In this document: positions 43,641 through 51,474 of the stretch, piece by piece
Numbering within the stretch: the first letter of the stretch is position 1
Layout: each line of letters opens with the position of its first letter
DNA from: a bacterium
GTDB taxonomy: Bacteria > Patescibacteria > Paceibacteria > Moranbacterales > UBA1568
Reading direction: 5' to 3'
DNA length: 64,000 nt
NCBI GenBank assembly: GCA_021821305.1
Contig: JAKACP010000001.1
Span: forward strand, 434,001 to 498,000
Notes under the pieces: model-generated
Databases searched by the model: none
Seen by the model: the letters and a program-made list of their open reading frames with translations, nothing else
What the model was told of the DNA's origin: nothing
Made by a program: the position numbers and the translations under genes

Positions 43641-44114
43641 ATGCGCATCCTCGAGGCGAAAATCGGCGAGAAATGGATGGCTGCGGCGGCAGATGTCGCG
43701 AAGAAGGCGACTTGCGAGCGTTCGAAATGTGGATCGGTGATCGTCCGAGATGGGCGGATCATCGGCGAGGGATCCAACTCTCCGGCGGGGAATCTCGAGA
43801 GCGAGCGGCGATGCGGCGCCGACAAGTCCTCGTACGATACGAAGGTGACGGACAAGACCTGCTGCGTGCATGCCGAGGAGCGGGCGATCATGGATGCGCT
43901 CCGGCGTCACCCGGACGAGGTTTCCGGATCGATGCTCTATTTCGTCCGGCTGGATGCGGACGGAAATCCGAAACATTCGGGGAAACCCTACTGCACCATC
44001 TGCAGCAAACTCGCCCTCGATGCCGGTATCGCGGAATTCATCCTCTGGCACGAGGAAGGCATCACCGCCTACCCGACGGATGAGTACAACCGTCTGTCGT
44101 ATCTCTATCAATAA
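43641..44114 (+). CDS. Deoxycytidylate (dCMP) deaminase-like protein
   Basis: A 157-aa zinc-dependent cytidine deaminase-fold protein of the dCMP/ComEB type. Zinc ligands and catalytic Glu: C-V-H-A-E-E (HAE) with PYCTIC downstream. An extra Cys-rich insertion before HAE (CGADKSSYDTKVTDKTCC) could bind a second zinc as in ComEB-type enzymes. It would convert dCMP to dUMP for thymidylate synthesis. It lies between two candidate - strand small RNAs. Confidence 0.87.
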   Translation: MRILEAKIGEKWMAAAADVAKKATCERSKCGSVIVRDGRIIGEGSNSPAGNLESERRCGADKSSYDTKVTDKTCCVHAEERAIMDALRRHPDEVSGSMLYFVRLDADGNPKHSGKPYCTICSKLALDAGIAEFILWHEEGITAYPTDEYNRLSYLYQ

Positions 44115-44190
44115 AAAAGAAAAGCCCCCGGACTCGTCAACTCTGCCGGGACGTTGCCGCGGCGAGATGGGCGCATGAGTTCGGGGGGCG
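44108..44190 (-). terminator. - strand terminator of candidate small RNA 2
   Basis: On the - strand: CCCCCGAACTC / GAGTCCGGGGG (10 of 11 paired), enclosing a CTCGCCG / CGGCAGAG sub-stem, followed by TTTTCTTTTTT. The T-run overlaps the end of the dCMP deaminase gene on the other strand. Confidence 0.75.
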
Positions 44191-44271
44191 CGAGGAAGGG
44201 GATCGGGGAGTGGGGGAAATGATGTCATGGGTTCGTCGTGAACCCTGCTGCCCCGAATGCCCTATCCTCGC
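44108..44271 (-). ncRNA. Candidate structured RNA 2 (about 160 nt), between dCMP deaminase gene and 157-aa protein gene
   Basis: A - strand unit with promoter, structured body and terminator. The predicted start at 44271 is the first base of a 7-bp closing stem GCGAGGA / TCCTCGC (44271-44265 with 44196-44190). Inside, AGGG/CCCT and CGGGG/CCCCG continue a rod, capped by a GGGTTC-ACGAC-GAACCC hairpin and an unpaired pyrimidine-rich strand. A terminator hairpin with U-run follows directly. It lacks the SRP RNA GGAA loop, tmRNA and RNase P signatures and a tRNA T-loop. A rod with internal loops recalls 6S RNA architecture, but the identity is open. Confidence 0.65.
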
Positions 44272-44277
44272 ACGATC

Positions 44278-44306
44278 AGTATACAAGGGGATGTCCCATG
44301 ACACAA
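44278..44306 (-). promoter_or_regulatory. Promoter of candidate structured RNA 2
   Basis: On the - strand TTGTGT, exactly 17 bp, TATACT; +1 predicted at 44271. Confidence 0.65.
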
Positions 44307-44314
44307 CCGCACGG

Positions 44315-44343
44315 TTGACGGATGTTCCTTCCGGATGTATTTT
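44315..44343 (+). promoter_or_regulatory. Promoter of the 157-aa protein gene
   Basis: TTGACG, 17 bp, TATTTT; divergent to the promoter of candidate RNA 2. Confidence 0.55.
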
Positions 44344-44383
44344 CGAGATAAGTTCCAGTTTTTTTACAGGAAGGAGAAGGAAA

Positions 44384-44857
44384 ATGGCAAAGTTTCTGGA
44401 TGGATGGAGGGTTCAGCCATGGGTGCCGCGGAGTGTCGCCTTCGTTCTCGGTACGCAGGGATATCATTACGCTATCCGCCAGGGGAGCATCGAGGATCTG
44501 GCGGCCGCGATCTTCTTCATACGCGAGGCCGAAAAACGCGGAGTGCGTATCCGGAAAGATTTTCCCGGAGAGGCGCTCATCGTCCGCGAGATGATGGAGA
44601 GCGGGTACTACGGTCTCAAGCGGAGCGACTATACGGATCAGATCACGCTCTGGATGTCGCTTGCGGACGGGAAACGCCTGGTCGTGGAAGACCTGAGGCA
44701 GGCGATCGTGTTCGGTGCGGATCCCGATCTGACATTTTGGCCACAACTCGAGGAATCGATGACGGGAACGGCTTGCGAGATATTCGTCGGCGGGAAATCC
44801 TATCCCTTTTCGATAGCCAACCTCTGCTTTTTCCTGGAGCAGGCCAAAGCCGCATGA
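44384..44857 (+). CDS. Conserved-looking cytoplasmic protein of unknown function
   Basis: A 157-aa soluble protein with no signal peptide or membrane segment. AAGGAGAAGG precedes the ATG, fixing the start at 44384. The sequence is alpha-helical in the middle (SIEDLAAAIFFIREAEKRG) with a charged, mixed C-terminal half. I do not recognise a family. It has its own promoter and is followed at 59 bp by queA. Confidence 0.6.
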   Translation: MAKFLDGWRVQPWVPRSVAFVLGTQGYHYAIRQGSIEDLAAAIFFIREAEKRGVRIRKDFPGEALIVREMMESGYYGLKRSDYTDQITLWMSLADGKRLVVEDLRQAIVFGADPDLTFWPQLEESMTGTACEIFVGGKSYPFSIANLCFFLEQAKAA

Positions 44858-44880
44858 ACCTATGCGGCTTTTTTTCGCGC

Positions 44881-44909
44881 TTCACAAAGTCCGCGCCATC
44901 CGCTATGGT
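44881..44909 (+). promoter_or_regulatory. Promoter of queA
   Basis: TTCACA, 17 bp, TATGGT. The expected +1 near 44916 is adjacent to the ATG at 44917, implying a leaderless transcript. Confidence 0.55.
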
Positions 44910-44916
44910 TCCGTAT

Positions 44917-45966
44917 ATGCGATACGAAGATCTGGAAAGATATGACTATGTCCTCCCGCCGGAACTCATCCGGAAGGAGGGAATCGAACCGCGCGACTCG
45001 GCGAGGCTCTTCGTCTACGATACCCGGACGGACGAGCTCCGCCACGGCTTCTTTTACGAGCTTGCGGCGTATCTCCCGGAGAAATCCCTCATGATCCTCA
45101 ATGAGACGCGCGTCGTCCCGGCGAGACTCTGGCTTCGCAAGGAGACCGGCGGCAGGATCGAGGCCTTCGTGCTCGCGAACGAGTGGGATGGCGCAGGCGA
45201 GATCCCGCTCCTTGTCGATCGCAAGTGCATGCCGGGGATGCGGCTCTCCTTCCCGAACGGGAGTTTCCTCGAAATCGTCCGTCAGGAGGAGAGCCGGTTC
45301 TTCGCGCGGCTCGAAAGCGGGAAACCGCTCGAGATACTCCTCGACACGTTCGGCGAGACACCGATCCCGCACTACCTCGAAGGAGCGGAGAAAGGAGACG
45401 AGCAGGAGCTTCGGAGACGGTATCAGACCGTATTCGCGAAGACGGGCGCTTCGGTCGCCGCACCGACCGCATCGCTCCACTTCACCGATCGCGTGTTCGA
45501 ATCACTCGATCGCAAGGGTATCGATATCGCGAAGGTGACGCTCGACGTCGGACAGGGGACGTTCGCGCCGCTCCGTGAGGAGAATTTCCGGACGAAGACG
45601 CTCCATCGGGAGCGTATCGACGTATCCCCCGAGACCGCTCGCCGCCTCGATACCGCAAAGCAGGACGGAAGGCCGATCGTCGCCGTCGGCACCACCGCAC
45701 TCCGTACGCTCGAGTCGGTGTCGGGGGACGACGGATTCCGGGCGCATTCCGGACCGACCGATATCTTCATCTTCCCGCCGCACGTGTTCCGCTCGGCCGA
45801 TATCCTCCTCACCAACTTTCATCTGCCGAAGACCTCGCTCATGCTCCTCGTGGATGCTTTCCTCGAACACAAGGGGTCGAAACGACGCATCCTCGATCTC
45901 TACGGGGAAGCGATCCGCGAGAAGTACGCGTTCTACTCCTTCGGCGATTCGATGCTCATCCTTTGA
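44917..45966 (+). CDS. queA: S-adenosylmethionine:tRNA ribosyltransferase-isomerase QueA
   Basis: Forms epoxyqueuosine in tRNA by transferring the ribosyl group of S-adenosylmethionine to preQ1. The 349-aa length is typical. Family segments: YDYVLPPELI at the start, LMILNETRVVPARL, VAAPTASLHFTDRV, ITLDVG-like VTLDVGQGTFAPL, VAVGTTALRTLES, FIFPPHVFRSADILLTNFHLPKTSLMLLV. The start at 44917 was preferred over 44905, because the latter ATG lies inside the -10 hexamer. Other queuosine genes are not in the window. Confidence 0.95.
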   Translation: MRYEDLERYDYVLPPELIRKEGIEPRDSARLFVYDTRTDELRHGFFYELAAYLPEKSLMILNETRVVPARLWLRKETGGRIEAFVLANEWDGAGEIPLLVDRKCMPGMRLSFPNGSFLEIVRQEESRFFARLESGKPLEILLDTFGETPIPHYLEGAEKGDEQELRRRYQTVFAKTGASVAAPTASLHFTDRVFESLDRKGIDIAKVTLDVGQGTFAPLREENFRTKTLHRERIDVSPETARRLDTAKQDGRPIVAVGTTALRTLESVSGDDGFRAHSGPTDIFIFPPHVFRSADILLTNFHLPKTSLMLLVDAFLEHKGSKRRILDLYGEAIREKYAFYSFGDSMLIL

Positions 45967-45970
45967 AATT

Positions 45971-45999
45971 TTGCGCGGATGAAATAAAGACAGTATACT
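45971..45999 (+). promoter_or_regulatory. Promoter of the class A PBP gene
   Basis: TTGCGC, 17 bp, TATACT, ending 25 bp before the ATG. Confidence 0.5.
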
Positions 46000-46023
46000 G
46001 GAAACGTTTCCGAAATCCGTATC

Positions 46024-48060
46024 ATGACCGAACGAATGACCAAGAAATCAGGGGAAAAGATTCGACTTACGAGGCTCGTATACGGTATTTTCCGGGAGGC
46101 ACTGTTCTTGTGCCTCCTTTTCGTCGCCGGCGGTGTGGCCGGCTTCGCGCTCATCTATTTCTTCCGCGTGCCGTCCGGGGACGACCTGTTCGAACGCAAG
46201 CTCGCGCAGACCTCGATCATCTACGACCGGACCGGGACGCGCGTCCTCTATGAGATCCACGGCGAGGAGAATCGAAAGCTCCTCCCGCACGACGCGATAC
46301 CCGATGTCGTGCGCTCTGCCACGATAGCGGCCGAGGACGACGCGTTCTACCGTCATTTCGGGTTTGATCCGGTCTCGATCGGTCGTGCGTTCATGAAAAA
46401 CCTGGAGGAAGGGAGTATCGTCCAGGGCGGATCGACCATCACCCAGCAGGTCGCGCGCATCTTCTACCTCGACCGGGAGCGATCCTTCGTGCGCAAACTG
46501 AACGAGATCGTGCTCGCGTTCAAGATCGACCGGAAATACGAGAAGGATGATATCCTCGATCTCTACCTCAATACCGTCCCGTACGGATCGAACGCCTACG
46601 GGATACAGGCGGCGGCCGAAGTCTTCTTCGGCAAGGATGCCATCGATCTCTCCGTCGACGAGGCGGCATTCCTCGCGGCATTGCCCAAGGCGACGACGAC
46701 GCTGTCTCCCTATCGGGATCCGAACAAGGCGCTCGCCGACCGCCAGCGACAGATCATTCTCCGGATGGCGGAGATCGGCCTCATCGATGAGGCGACCCGG
46801 CGCCAAGCCATCGCGAGCGACACCTTCGCCCGCGTACAGCCGAGGCGCGATCCGATCGTCGCCCCGCATTTCGTCTTCTCCGTCCTCGGTGACCTCGAAG
46901 AGCGCTATGGGCGCACCGCGCTCGAGACGGACGGTCTCCGTATCACGACGACGATCGACCTTGATCTTCAGGAGAAGGCCGAAGCGAGCGTTGAGCGCGG
47001 CGTCGAGCGCAACCGGTCCCGTAATGCGGAAAACGCGGCCTTGGTCGCGGTCGACGTCGCGACGGGCGAGGTGCTCGCGATGGCCGGCAGCCGCGACTAT
47101 TTCGATACCGCCATCGACGGGCAGGTCAACGTGGCCATCCGCGCCCGCCAACCGGGTTCGGCGTTCAAGCCGTTCGTCTACGCGAGGGCCTTCGAGGAGG
47201 GATTCGAACCCGAAACGAGGATACTCGACGCCCCGGTCAATTTCGGCCCCGACGGCTCCGGCCGCGACTATATCCCGCAGAACTACAGCGGCAAATCCTA
47301 CGGCATGCTCACCATGCGGCAGGCGCTCTCGATGTCGCTCAATGTCCCGGCCGTGCAGACGCTCGCCGTCGTCGGCGTCGAAGATGCGATCGGCCTCGCC
47401 GAGCGGCTCGGCATCACGACGCTTGGCGATCCCAAGCGGTACGGGCTCTCGCTCGTGCTCGGGGGCGCCGAGGTTCGGCCGCTCGACATGGCGTCGGCGT
47501 TCTCGGTGTTCGCCGCAGACGGCATCCGCCGCCCCTCGGTATCGATCCGGAGCATCAAACGCGACGGACGCGAGATATACGGGATCCTCGATCGCGATCC
47601 GGAGGAGCGTGTGCTCGAGCCGGAGATAGCCCGCCGCATCAACTCGATACTCTCCGACAACGCCGCCCGCACGCCCGTGTTCGGGCCGTCGAGCCCGCTC
47701 GCCTTCCCGGACGGTTCCGCCGCCGCCAAGACGGGGACGACCCAAGGGTTCCGTGACGCGTGGACGGTCGGGTACACCTCCCGCCTGTCGGTCGCGGTCT
47801 GGGCGGGCAACAACGACAACCGTCCGATGGCGCCCGGAGCGGATGGCGTGTTCGTCGCGGCTCCCATATGGCGCGATTTCATCGACCGGGTCCCGGAATA
47901 TCGCACGGGACCCTTCATCGCCTATGCGCCGAGGACGGCGGACGACACGCGCCTCATCGCCGGCGGGACGCTGACCACCTATGACAAGGACCGCTTCGAG
48001 CCCGAGGACGAGAAGAAGACCAAGAAGGGCGGGAAGAAGAAAAAGACGAAAAAAGGCTAA
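46024..48060 (+). CDS. Class A penicillin-binding protein (PBP1A-like), bifunctional
   Basis: Polymerises and cross-links peptidoglycan, 678 aa. One transmembrane anchor (about 25-48) is followed by the GT51 glycosyltransferase domain, with catalytic Glu in EDDAFYRHFGFD (about residue 104) and GGSTITQQVAR. The transpeptidase domain has S379-xx-K in PGSAFKPF, SLN in SMSLNVPAVQ, and K569-TG in AKTGTTQGFRDAW. The C-terminus is a short Lys-rich tail (KKTKKGGKKKKTKKG) that may bind acidic wall polymers or membrane. ATG at 46024 or 46036 could be the start. Confidence 0.95.
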   Translation: MTERMTKKSGEKIRLTRLVYGIFREALFLCLLFVAGGVAGFALIYFFRVPSGDDLFERKLAQTSIIYDRTGTRVLYEIHGEENRKLLPHDAIPDVVRSATIAAEDDAFYRHFGFDPVSIGRAFMKNLEEGSIVQGGSTITQQVARIFYLDRERSFVRKLNEIVLAFKIDRKYEKDDILDLYLNTVPYGSNAYGIQAAAEVFFGKDAIDLSVDEAAFLAALPKATTTLSPYRDPNKALADRQRQIILRMAEIGLIDEATRRQAIASDTFARVQPRRDPIVAPHFVFSVLGDLEERYGRTALETDGLRITTTIDLDLQEKAEASVERGVERNRSRNAENAALVAVDVATGEVLAMAGSRDYFDTAIDGQVNVAIRARQPGSAFKPFVYARAFEEGFEPETRILDAPVNFGPDGSGRDYIPQNYSGKSYGMLTMRQALSMSLNVPAVQTLAVVGVEDAIGLAERLGITTLGDPKRYGLSLVLGGAEVRPLDMASAFSVFAADGIRRPSVSIRSIKRDGREIYGILDRDPEERVLEPEIARRINSILSDNAARTPVFGPSSPLAFPDGSAAAKTGTTQGFRDAWTVGYTSRLSVAVWAGNNDNRPMAPGADGVFVAAPIWRDFIDRVPEYRTGPFIAYAPRTADDTRLIAGGTLTTYDKDRFEPEDEKKTKKGGKKKKTKKG

Positions 48061-48078
48061 GGGCCAGTCGAAACGTGC

Positions 48079-48084
48079 TATACT
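48079..48084 (+). promoter_or_regulatory. -10 element before the MazG-like gene
   Basis: TATACT with +1 expected at about 48091, exactly the ATG of the next gene; the -35 is weak. Suggests a leaderless transcript. Confidence 0.4.
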
Positions 48085-48090
48085 GTGGGC

Positions 48091-48393
48091 ATGCGATACG
48101 ACAAACTCGTCCGGGATCGGATCCCGGGTATCATCATGGCGAAAGGGGAATCGTGCACGACCCATATCGCCGACGAAGCCGAATACGAGACCAAGCTCTT
48201 CGAAAAACTTCGCGAGGAGGCGGAGGAACTTGTCCGTGACAAATCGATCGGCGAGATCGCCGATGTGCTCGAGGTGATCGATGCGATCGCGGCTCTCAAG
48301 GGATTCTCCCAGGAGGAAATCGGTGCGGTAAAACGAAAAAAACTCGAGGAGCGCGGCGGATTTTCCGGGCGCATCGTCCTCGAGGAATCATAG
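48091..48393 (+). CDS. MazG-like / phosphoribosyl-ATP pyrophosphohydrolase-like protein
   Basis: A 100-aa all-alpha NTP pyrophosphohydrolase-like protein. The N-terminus (YDKLVRDRIPGII) is the common start of this small subgroup, and the metal-binding helix pattern EEAEEL...EIADVLEVIDAI (ExxE...ExxD) is present. It likely hydrolyses (d)NTPs or a related phosphoanhydride; the substrate is unknown. It overlaps nothing and is 5 bp before the next gene. The ATG at 48091 is favoured over an in-frame GTG at 48085. Confidence 0.78.
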   Translation: MRYDKLVRDRIPGIIMAKGESCTTHIADEAEYETKLFEKLREEAEELVRDKSIGEIADVLEVIDAIAALKGFSQEEIGAVKRKKLEERGGFSGRIVLEES

Positions 48394-48398
48394 ATCAT

Positions 48399-48788
48399 AT
48401 GAAAACCGTCGTCATACTGGGCGCGAGCGACAAGCCGGAGCGCTATTCGAACAAGGCATTGCTTCTCCTCAAGGAAAAAGGGTACGACGTCGTACCCGTC
48501 AATCCGACGCTCGAAACGATCGAGGGAATACCGGTCGTCCACGCGCTCTCCGATGTCGCCCGGCATCCCGATGTCCTCACCGTGTATGTGAACCCCGAGC
48601 GGAGCGCGGCTCTGGCCGATGATATCCTCGCGCTCTCACCCCGAGTCGCCATCTTCAATCCGGACACCGAAAACGACGCGCTGGAATCCCGACTCGCCGA
48701 AGCCGGCATAAGGATCGTCCGAGCCTGTTCCGTCGTGCTTCTCACGACCGACGCATTCGAACCGACCGTCACTCAGAAAACGGTATGA
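48399..48788 (+). CDS. CoA-binding domain protein (YccU-like)
   Basis: A 129-aa single-domain Rossmann protein of the CoA_binding_2 family, with VVILGASDKPERYSNKALLLLKEKGYDVVPVNP as nucleotide-binding start. Homologues bind CoA but have no established reaction. It overlaps the start of the L,D-transpeptidase gene by four bases, so the three small genes from 48091 are probably co-transcribed. Confidence 0.85.
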   Translation: MKTVVILGASDKPERYSNKALLLLKEKGYDVVPVNPTLETIEGIPVVHALSDVARHPDVLTVYVNPERSAALADDILALSPRVAIFNPDTENDALESRLAEAGIRIVRACSVVLLTTDAFEPTVTQKTV

Positions 48789-49924
48789 AGCGAAGATCTT
48801 TCATGAAAATGGCATCCGTCACGCTGGCGGTGATCGCCGGGCTCGTTCCCGTATTCCTCTTCATATCCGGTTCGGAGTGGGCGCTCGAAAATGTGCGGGC
48901 CGAAGTCCTCTCCGAGAGCATCCTTCGCACGCCTCAGGATCCCTTCGAGATCCGTTTCTCGCGGGCGGTCGATCCGGAGAGCTACCGCGACAATATCTCC
49001 GTCGTGCCCGCGACCCCGCTTCTCTACTCGTGGAGCAAGGACGGTCGGACCCTGTCGCTCAAACCCGAGGGCAAATGGGCGGAAGGATCGCAGTATCAGA
49101 TACTCCTCGGTCCGGGGAAATCGGGCTTCGGCAGGACGGTGCCGATGGCGTCGTTTTCTTTTCATACCCCTACCTATCCGGAAATCGTGTCCATGACTCC
49201 CAAGGACGGCGCCACGGACCTCATCCTCGACATCGAGGATCCGATCACTGTCCGTTTCGACCGCTCCGTCGCCGATTTCTACGTCGATTTCCGTCTGTCC
49301 CCCTCGATACCGGTGACGTATCAGAACGACGACGCCAAGACCGAGTTCAAGATCCTCCCGAAGGAGCCGGTCAAACCCGGTACCGAGTATCGTCTCGAGG
49401 TGTTCGCCAAGTGGCGGAGCGAGCCGGATGGCGCCTATCGATCGATCGGCGCGACGACCTTTACCACGCTGCCCGAGCGGCCGAAGGAATGGAGCCGCGA
49501 CCTCGCGGCGCGTCTCATCGAGGCCAAGCGCTTCGCTCGCCCGATCATCGCGACGGGGAAATACATCGATATCGATACCGAGGCGCAGGTCATGACCATC
49601 TTCGAGGACGGCTCGCTCCTCGACACCTACCTCGTCTCCTCGGGTCTCCCCGGCATGGACACCCCGAAGGGGCAGTACAAGATCGAGAACAAGGCGAGGC
49701 GTCCTTGGTCGAAGATGTATGAACTCTATATGCCCAACTGGATGGCGTTCACGGCGGACGGAAAGTATGGCATCCATGAATTGCCCGAATGGCCGAGCGG
49801 GTACAAGGAAGGCGCGAATCACCTCGGCATACCGGTCTCGCACGGCTGTGTCCGGCTCGGCGTCGGTTCCGCCGCACGCGTATGGAACTGGGCGGAAATC
49901 GGCACGCCGGTCGTGGTGCATTGA
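48785..49924 (+). CDS. L,D-transpeptidase (YkuD) with Ig-like domains, membrane-anchored
   Basis: Cross-links peptidoglycan through L,D bonds or attaches proteins to the wall. The 379-aa protein has an N-terminal transmembrane segment (about 8-28) and two Ig-like Big_5-type beta domains (about 45-125 and 130-220). A C-terminal YkuD domain (about 250-379) carries the motif VSHGCVRLG, whose Cys355 is the nucleophile, and His in GIHELP. It is the last wall enzyme before the repeat-protein operon, to which it could be functionally linked. Confidence 0.93.
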   Translation: MKRRSFMKMASVTLAVIAGLVPVFLFISGSEWALENVRAEVLSESILRTPQDPFEIRFSRAVDPESYRDNISVVPATPLLYSWSKDGRTLSLKPEGKWAEGSQYQILLGPGKSGFGRTVPMASFSFHTPTYPEIVSMTPKDGATDLILDIEDPITVRFDRSVADFYVDFRLSPSIPVTYQNDDAKTEFKILPKEPVKPGTEYRLEVFAKWRSEPDGAYRSIGATTFTTLPERPKEWSRDLAARLIEAKRFARPIIATGKYIDIDTEAQVMTIFEDGSLLDTYLVSSGLPGMDTPKGQYKIENKARRPWSKMYELYMPNWMAFTADGKYGIHELPEWPSGYKEGANHLGIPVSHGCVRLGVGSAARVWNWAEIGTPVVVH

Positions 49925-50395
49925 GCGGCGATGCAAGATTCGGAAACAAGTATTGTAGTAATCGGCATCAAGAGAAAATCGGACAGCGTACAATAAAATA
50001 TCTCAGCGTCGTTTCCGTAATTCGCTCACAGGGGGATCTATGAGCCGGACAGGGGACAGGTTTTTTGGAGGTGCCCAAAAAGACCGACGATCGTCAGCCC
50101 GTTTTCGGGTAACGGCCGTCGGTCTTTTTGATTCTCCATTTCTTTCTTCATTCGTAGCCTTTCGATCGAAGGGCAGGGCATCGGAGTGCACCCTATTTCG
50201 GTGCCCGGCTTTTTGATTGTTTGTCGGAAGGGTCTATCCGGACTTTTCCGACAGGCTCTCAGGGGGCCTCGGTCGATCGGACAAATGCGCGAGGCAAAGA
50301 GGTGCAAGCGCCTCGGGCATTCTGTCTGAAAAGTATTCCCGTTCGGCGCGTCGCGGCGCGCGGAGCGGAGCACTAGGAAGGAAGGTGAACAGACT
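49925..50395. other. 471-bp intergenic region before the repeat-protein operon
   Basis: No gene seen. It holds a bidirectional terminator (50077-50129) and a second GCACC/GGTGC hairpin followed by CTTTTTG (about 50186-50216). A TGTCGGAA / TTCCGACA hairpin at 50222-50253 has a right arm resembling the MITE terminal repeat. A stem at 50284-50321 (AATGC/GCATT plus CGAGGC/GCCTCG) is also present; its CGAGGC could alternatively pair with an upstream GCCTCG at 50266. No convincing -35/-10 pair was found for the downstream gene. Confidence 0.55.
50077..50129. terminator. Bidirectional rho-independent terminator
   Basis: AAAAAGACCGAC / GTCGGTCTTTTT stem with an internal CCCGTTTTCGGG hairpin; T-runs appear on both strands. 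Confidence 0.8.
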
Positions 50396-50911
50396 ATGAA
50401 AACAATGTTTATGGTTCTTCCGGCGCTCGCCCTCGCTTTCGCGTTCGCGGCTCCGGCATCGGCGAATGGTGATGGCCATTGGTGGATGCACTTCAACGAT
50501 GAGCTCAATGTGCAGAGTTCGAACAACGCGAACGTATACAACGTCACGAAGGCGGAGAGCGACACGGGCGACAACTCGACGTTTCTCAACTATGGATTCG
50601 GCTCGGGGAATATCGTGACCGGCGCGGCTATGGCCGGTGCGGACTCGGGTCTCTTCGTGAACAGCAACATGACGACCCTCGGGGCGCCGTGTGACTGTTT
50701 CGACGACGTGACGATCACGAGCGCGAACAACGCGGTCGTCTACAATAAGACGAAGGCCGAGGCGGAAACCGGCGAGAATACCACCACGGGCAATGGTGGG
50801 TACTTCGATGACTGGTACTACGGTGGAGGGAGCGGCAATATCGTGACCGGCGCCGCGGTAGCGGGCGCTACGTCGTGGACAGTCGTCAACTCCAACGTGA
50901 CGGGTTTCTAG
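50396..50911 (+). CDS. Exported protein with two N/A/TG-rich repeats
   Basis: A 171-aa protein with a signal peptide (cleavage after ASA, about residue 23) and ribosome-binding site GGAAGGAAGGTG. Two repeats of about 55-65 residues make up the mature part. Each has NNA-V-YN-TKAE-TG-N followed by a Gly/aromatic spacer, GSGNIVTGAA-AGA and VNSN-T. The same repeat logic recurs in the next two genes. The pattern of spaced Asn, Ala, Val and Gly recalls curlin-type amyloid or beta-solenoid repeats without matching them exactly. A CDC pair lies between the repeats. Confidence 0.75.
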   Translation: MKTMFMVLPALALAFAFAAPASANGDGHWWMHFNDELNVQSSNNANVYNVTKAESDTGDNSTFLNYGFGSGNIVTGAAMAGADSGLFVNSNMTTLGAPCDCFDDVTITSANNAVVYNKTKAEAETGENTTTGNGGYFDDWYYGGGSGNIVTGAAVAGATSWTVVNSNVTGF

Positions 50912-50991
50912 CCGATTTTTTCCAGGAGGCGGGGGCGTGAACCGCGGATCATCGCCCCCGCGCTTCCGGAAAGGGAAAAAATATCCCGAGT

Positions 50992-51456
50992 ATGAATTTC
51001 AAGACCTTTTTCTTCGCTCTCGTATCCTTTCTCCTGTTTTCGAGCGGCGCGGATGCCGTGATGGTCATCGAGAACAGCGGACAGAATACGATCATCGAGT
51101 CGAGGACGAGCGCGGTCTCGGATACCGGCGGGAATAGCGGATCGGGAAACATCGAGACCGGTGACGCCAAGGCGACGAGCGCGACCGAAGTGCGTTCCTC
51201 CGGTAGCGAGACGACGGTAAAGGCGGAAGCCGTGTCGGAAGCGGACGGGCAGGAATCATCCGTCAGTGCGGTCCAGGAGGGTCCGGGGACGGTCTCCGTA
51301 GAGGAGCAAGAAGGTGGCGCGGAGGCGCGGATCGACGTGTCGGTATCCGAGGAAAGCGCGGCTGGTGCGTCCTCGGAAGAGGCAACAGGAGTGTTCGAAA
51401 AAGTCGGGGCGTTCCTGTCGGGAATAGGGGATTTCATACGGTCTATCTTCGAATGA
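50992..51456 (+). CDS. Exported protein with one repeat and acidic tail
   Basis: A 154-aa protein: signal peptide (MNFKTFFFALVSFLLFSSGADA), then one copy of the repeat (ENSGQNTIIESRTSAVSDTG, GSGNIETGDAKATSA). A low-complexity Ser/Glu/Val/Ala segment follows (about 70-130), and then a C-terminal amphipathic helix (VFEKVGAFLSGIGDFIRSIFE). The helix could contact membrane or a partner. It sits between two larger repeat proteins, and spacing of 80 bp upstream and 18 bp downstream suggests an operon. Confidence 0.7.
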   Translation: MNFKTFFFALVSFLLFSSGADAVMVIENSGQNTIIESRTSAVSDTGGNSGSGNIETGDAKATSATEVRSSGSETTVKAEAVSEADGQESSVSAVQEGPGTVSVEEQEGGAEARIDVSVSEESAAGASSEEATGVFEKVGAFLSGIGDFIRSIFE

Positions 51457-51474
51457 TTTCATGAGAAAGAGAGT

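Noticed and set aside
44190..44271. 82-nt stretch with a 7-bp terminal stem resembling a tRNA acceptor
   Set aside because: Neither strand has a T arm with GTTCRA or a proper D or anticodon arm, so it is not a tRNA; it is reported as part of a structured RNA candidate.
44335..45966. 543-aa fusion of an N-terminal extension to QueA
   Set aside because: The extension is an alternative frame of the 157-aa protein gene; homology and promoter position put the queA start at 44917.
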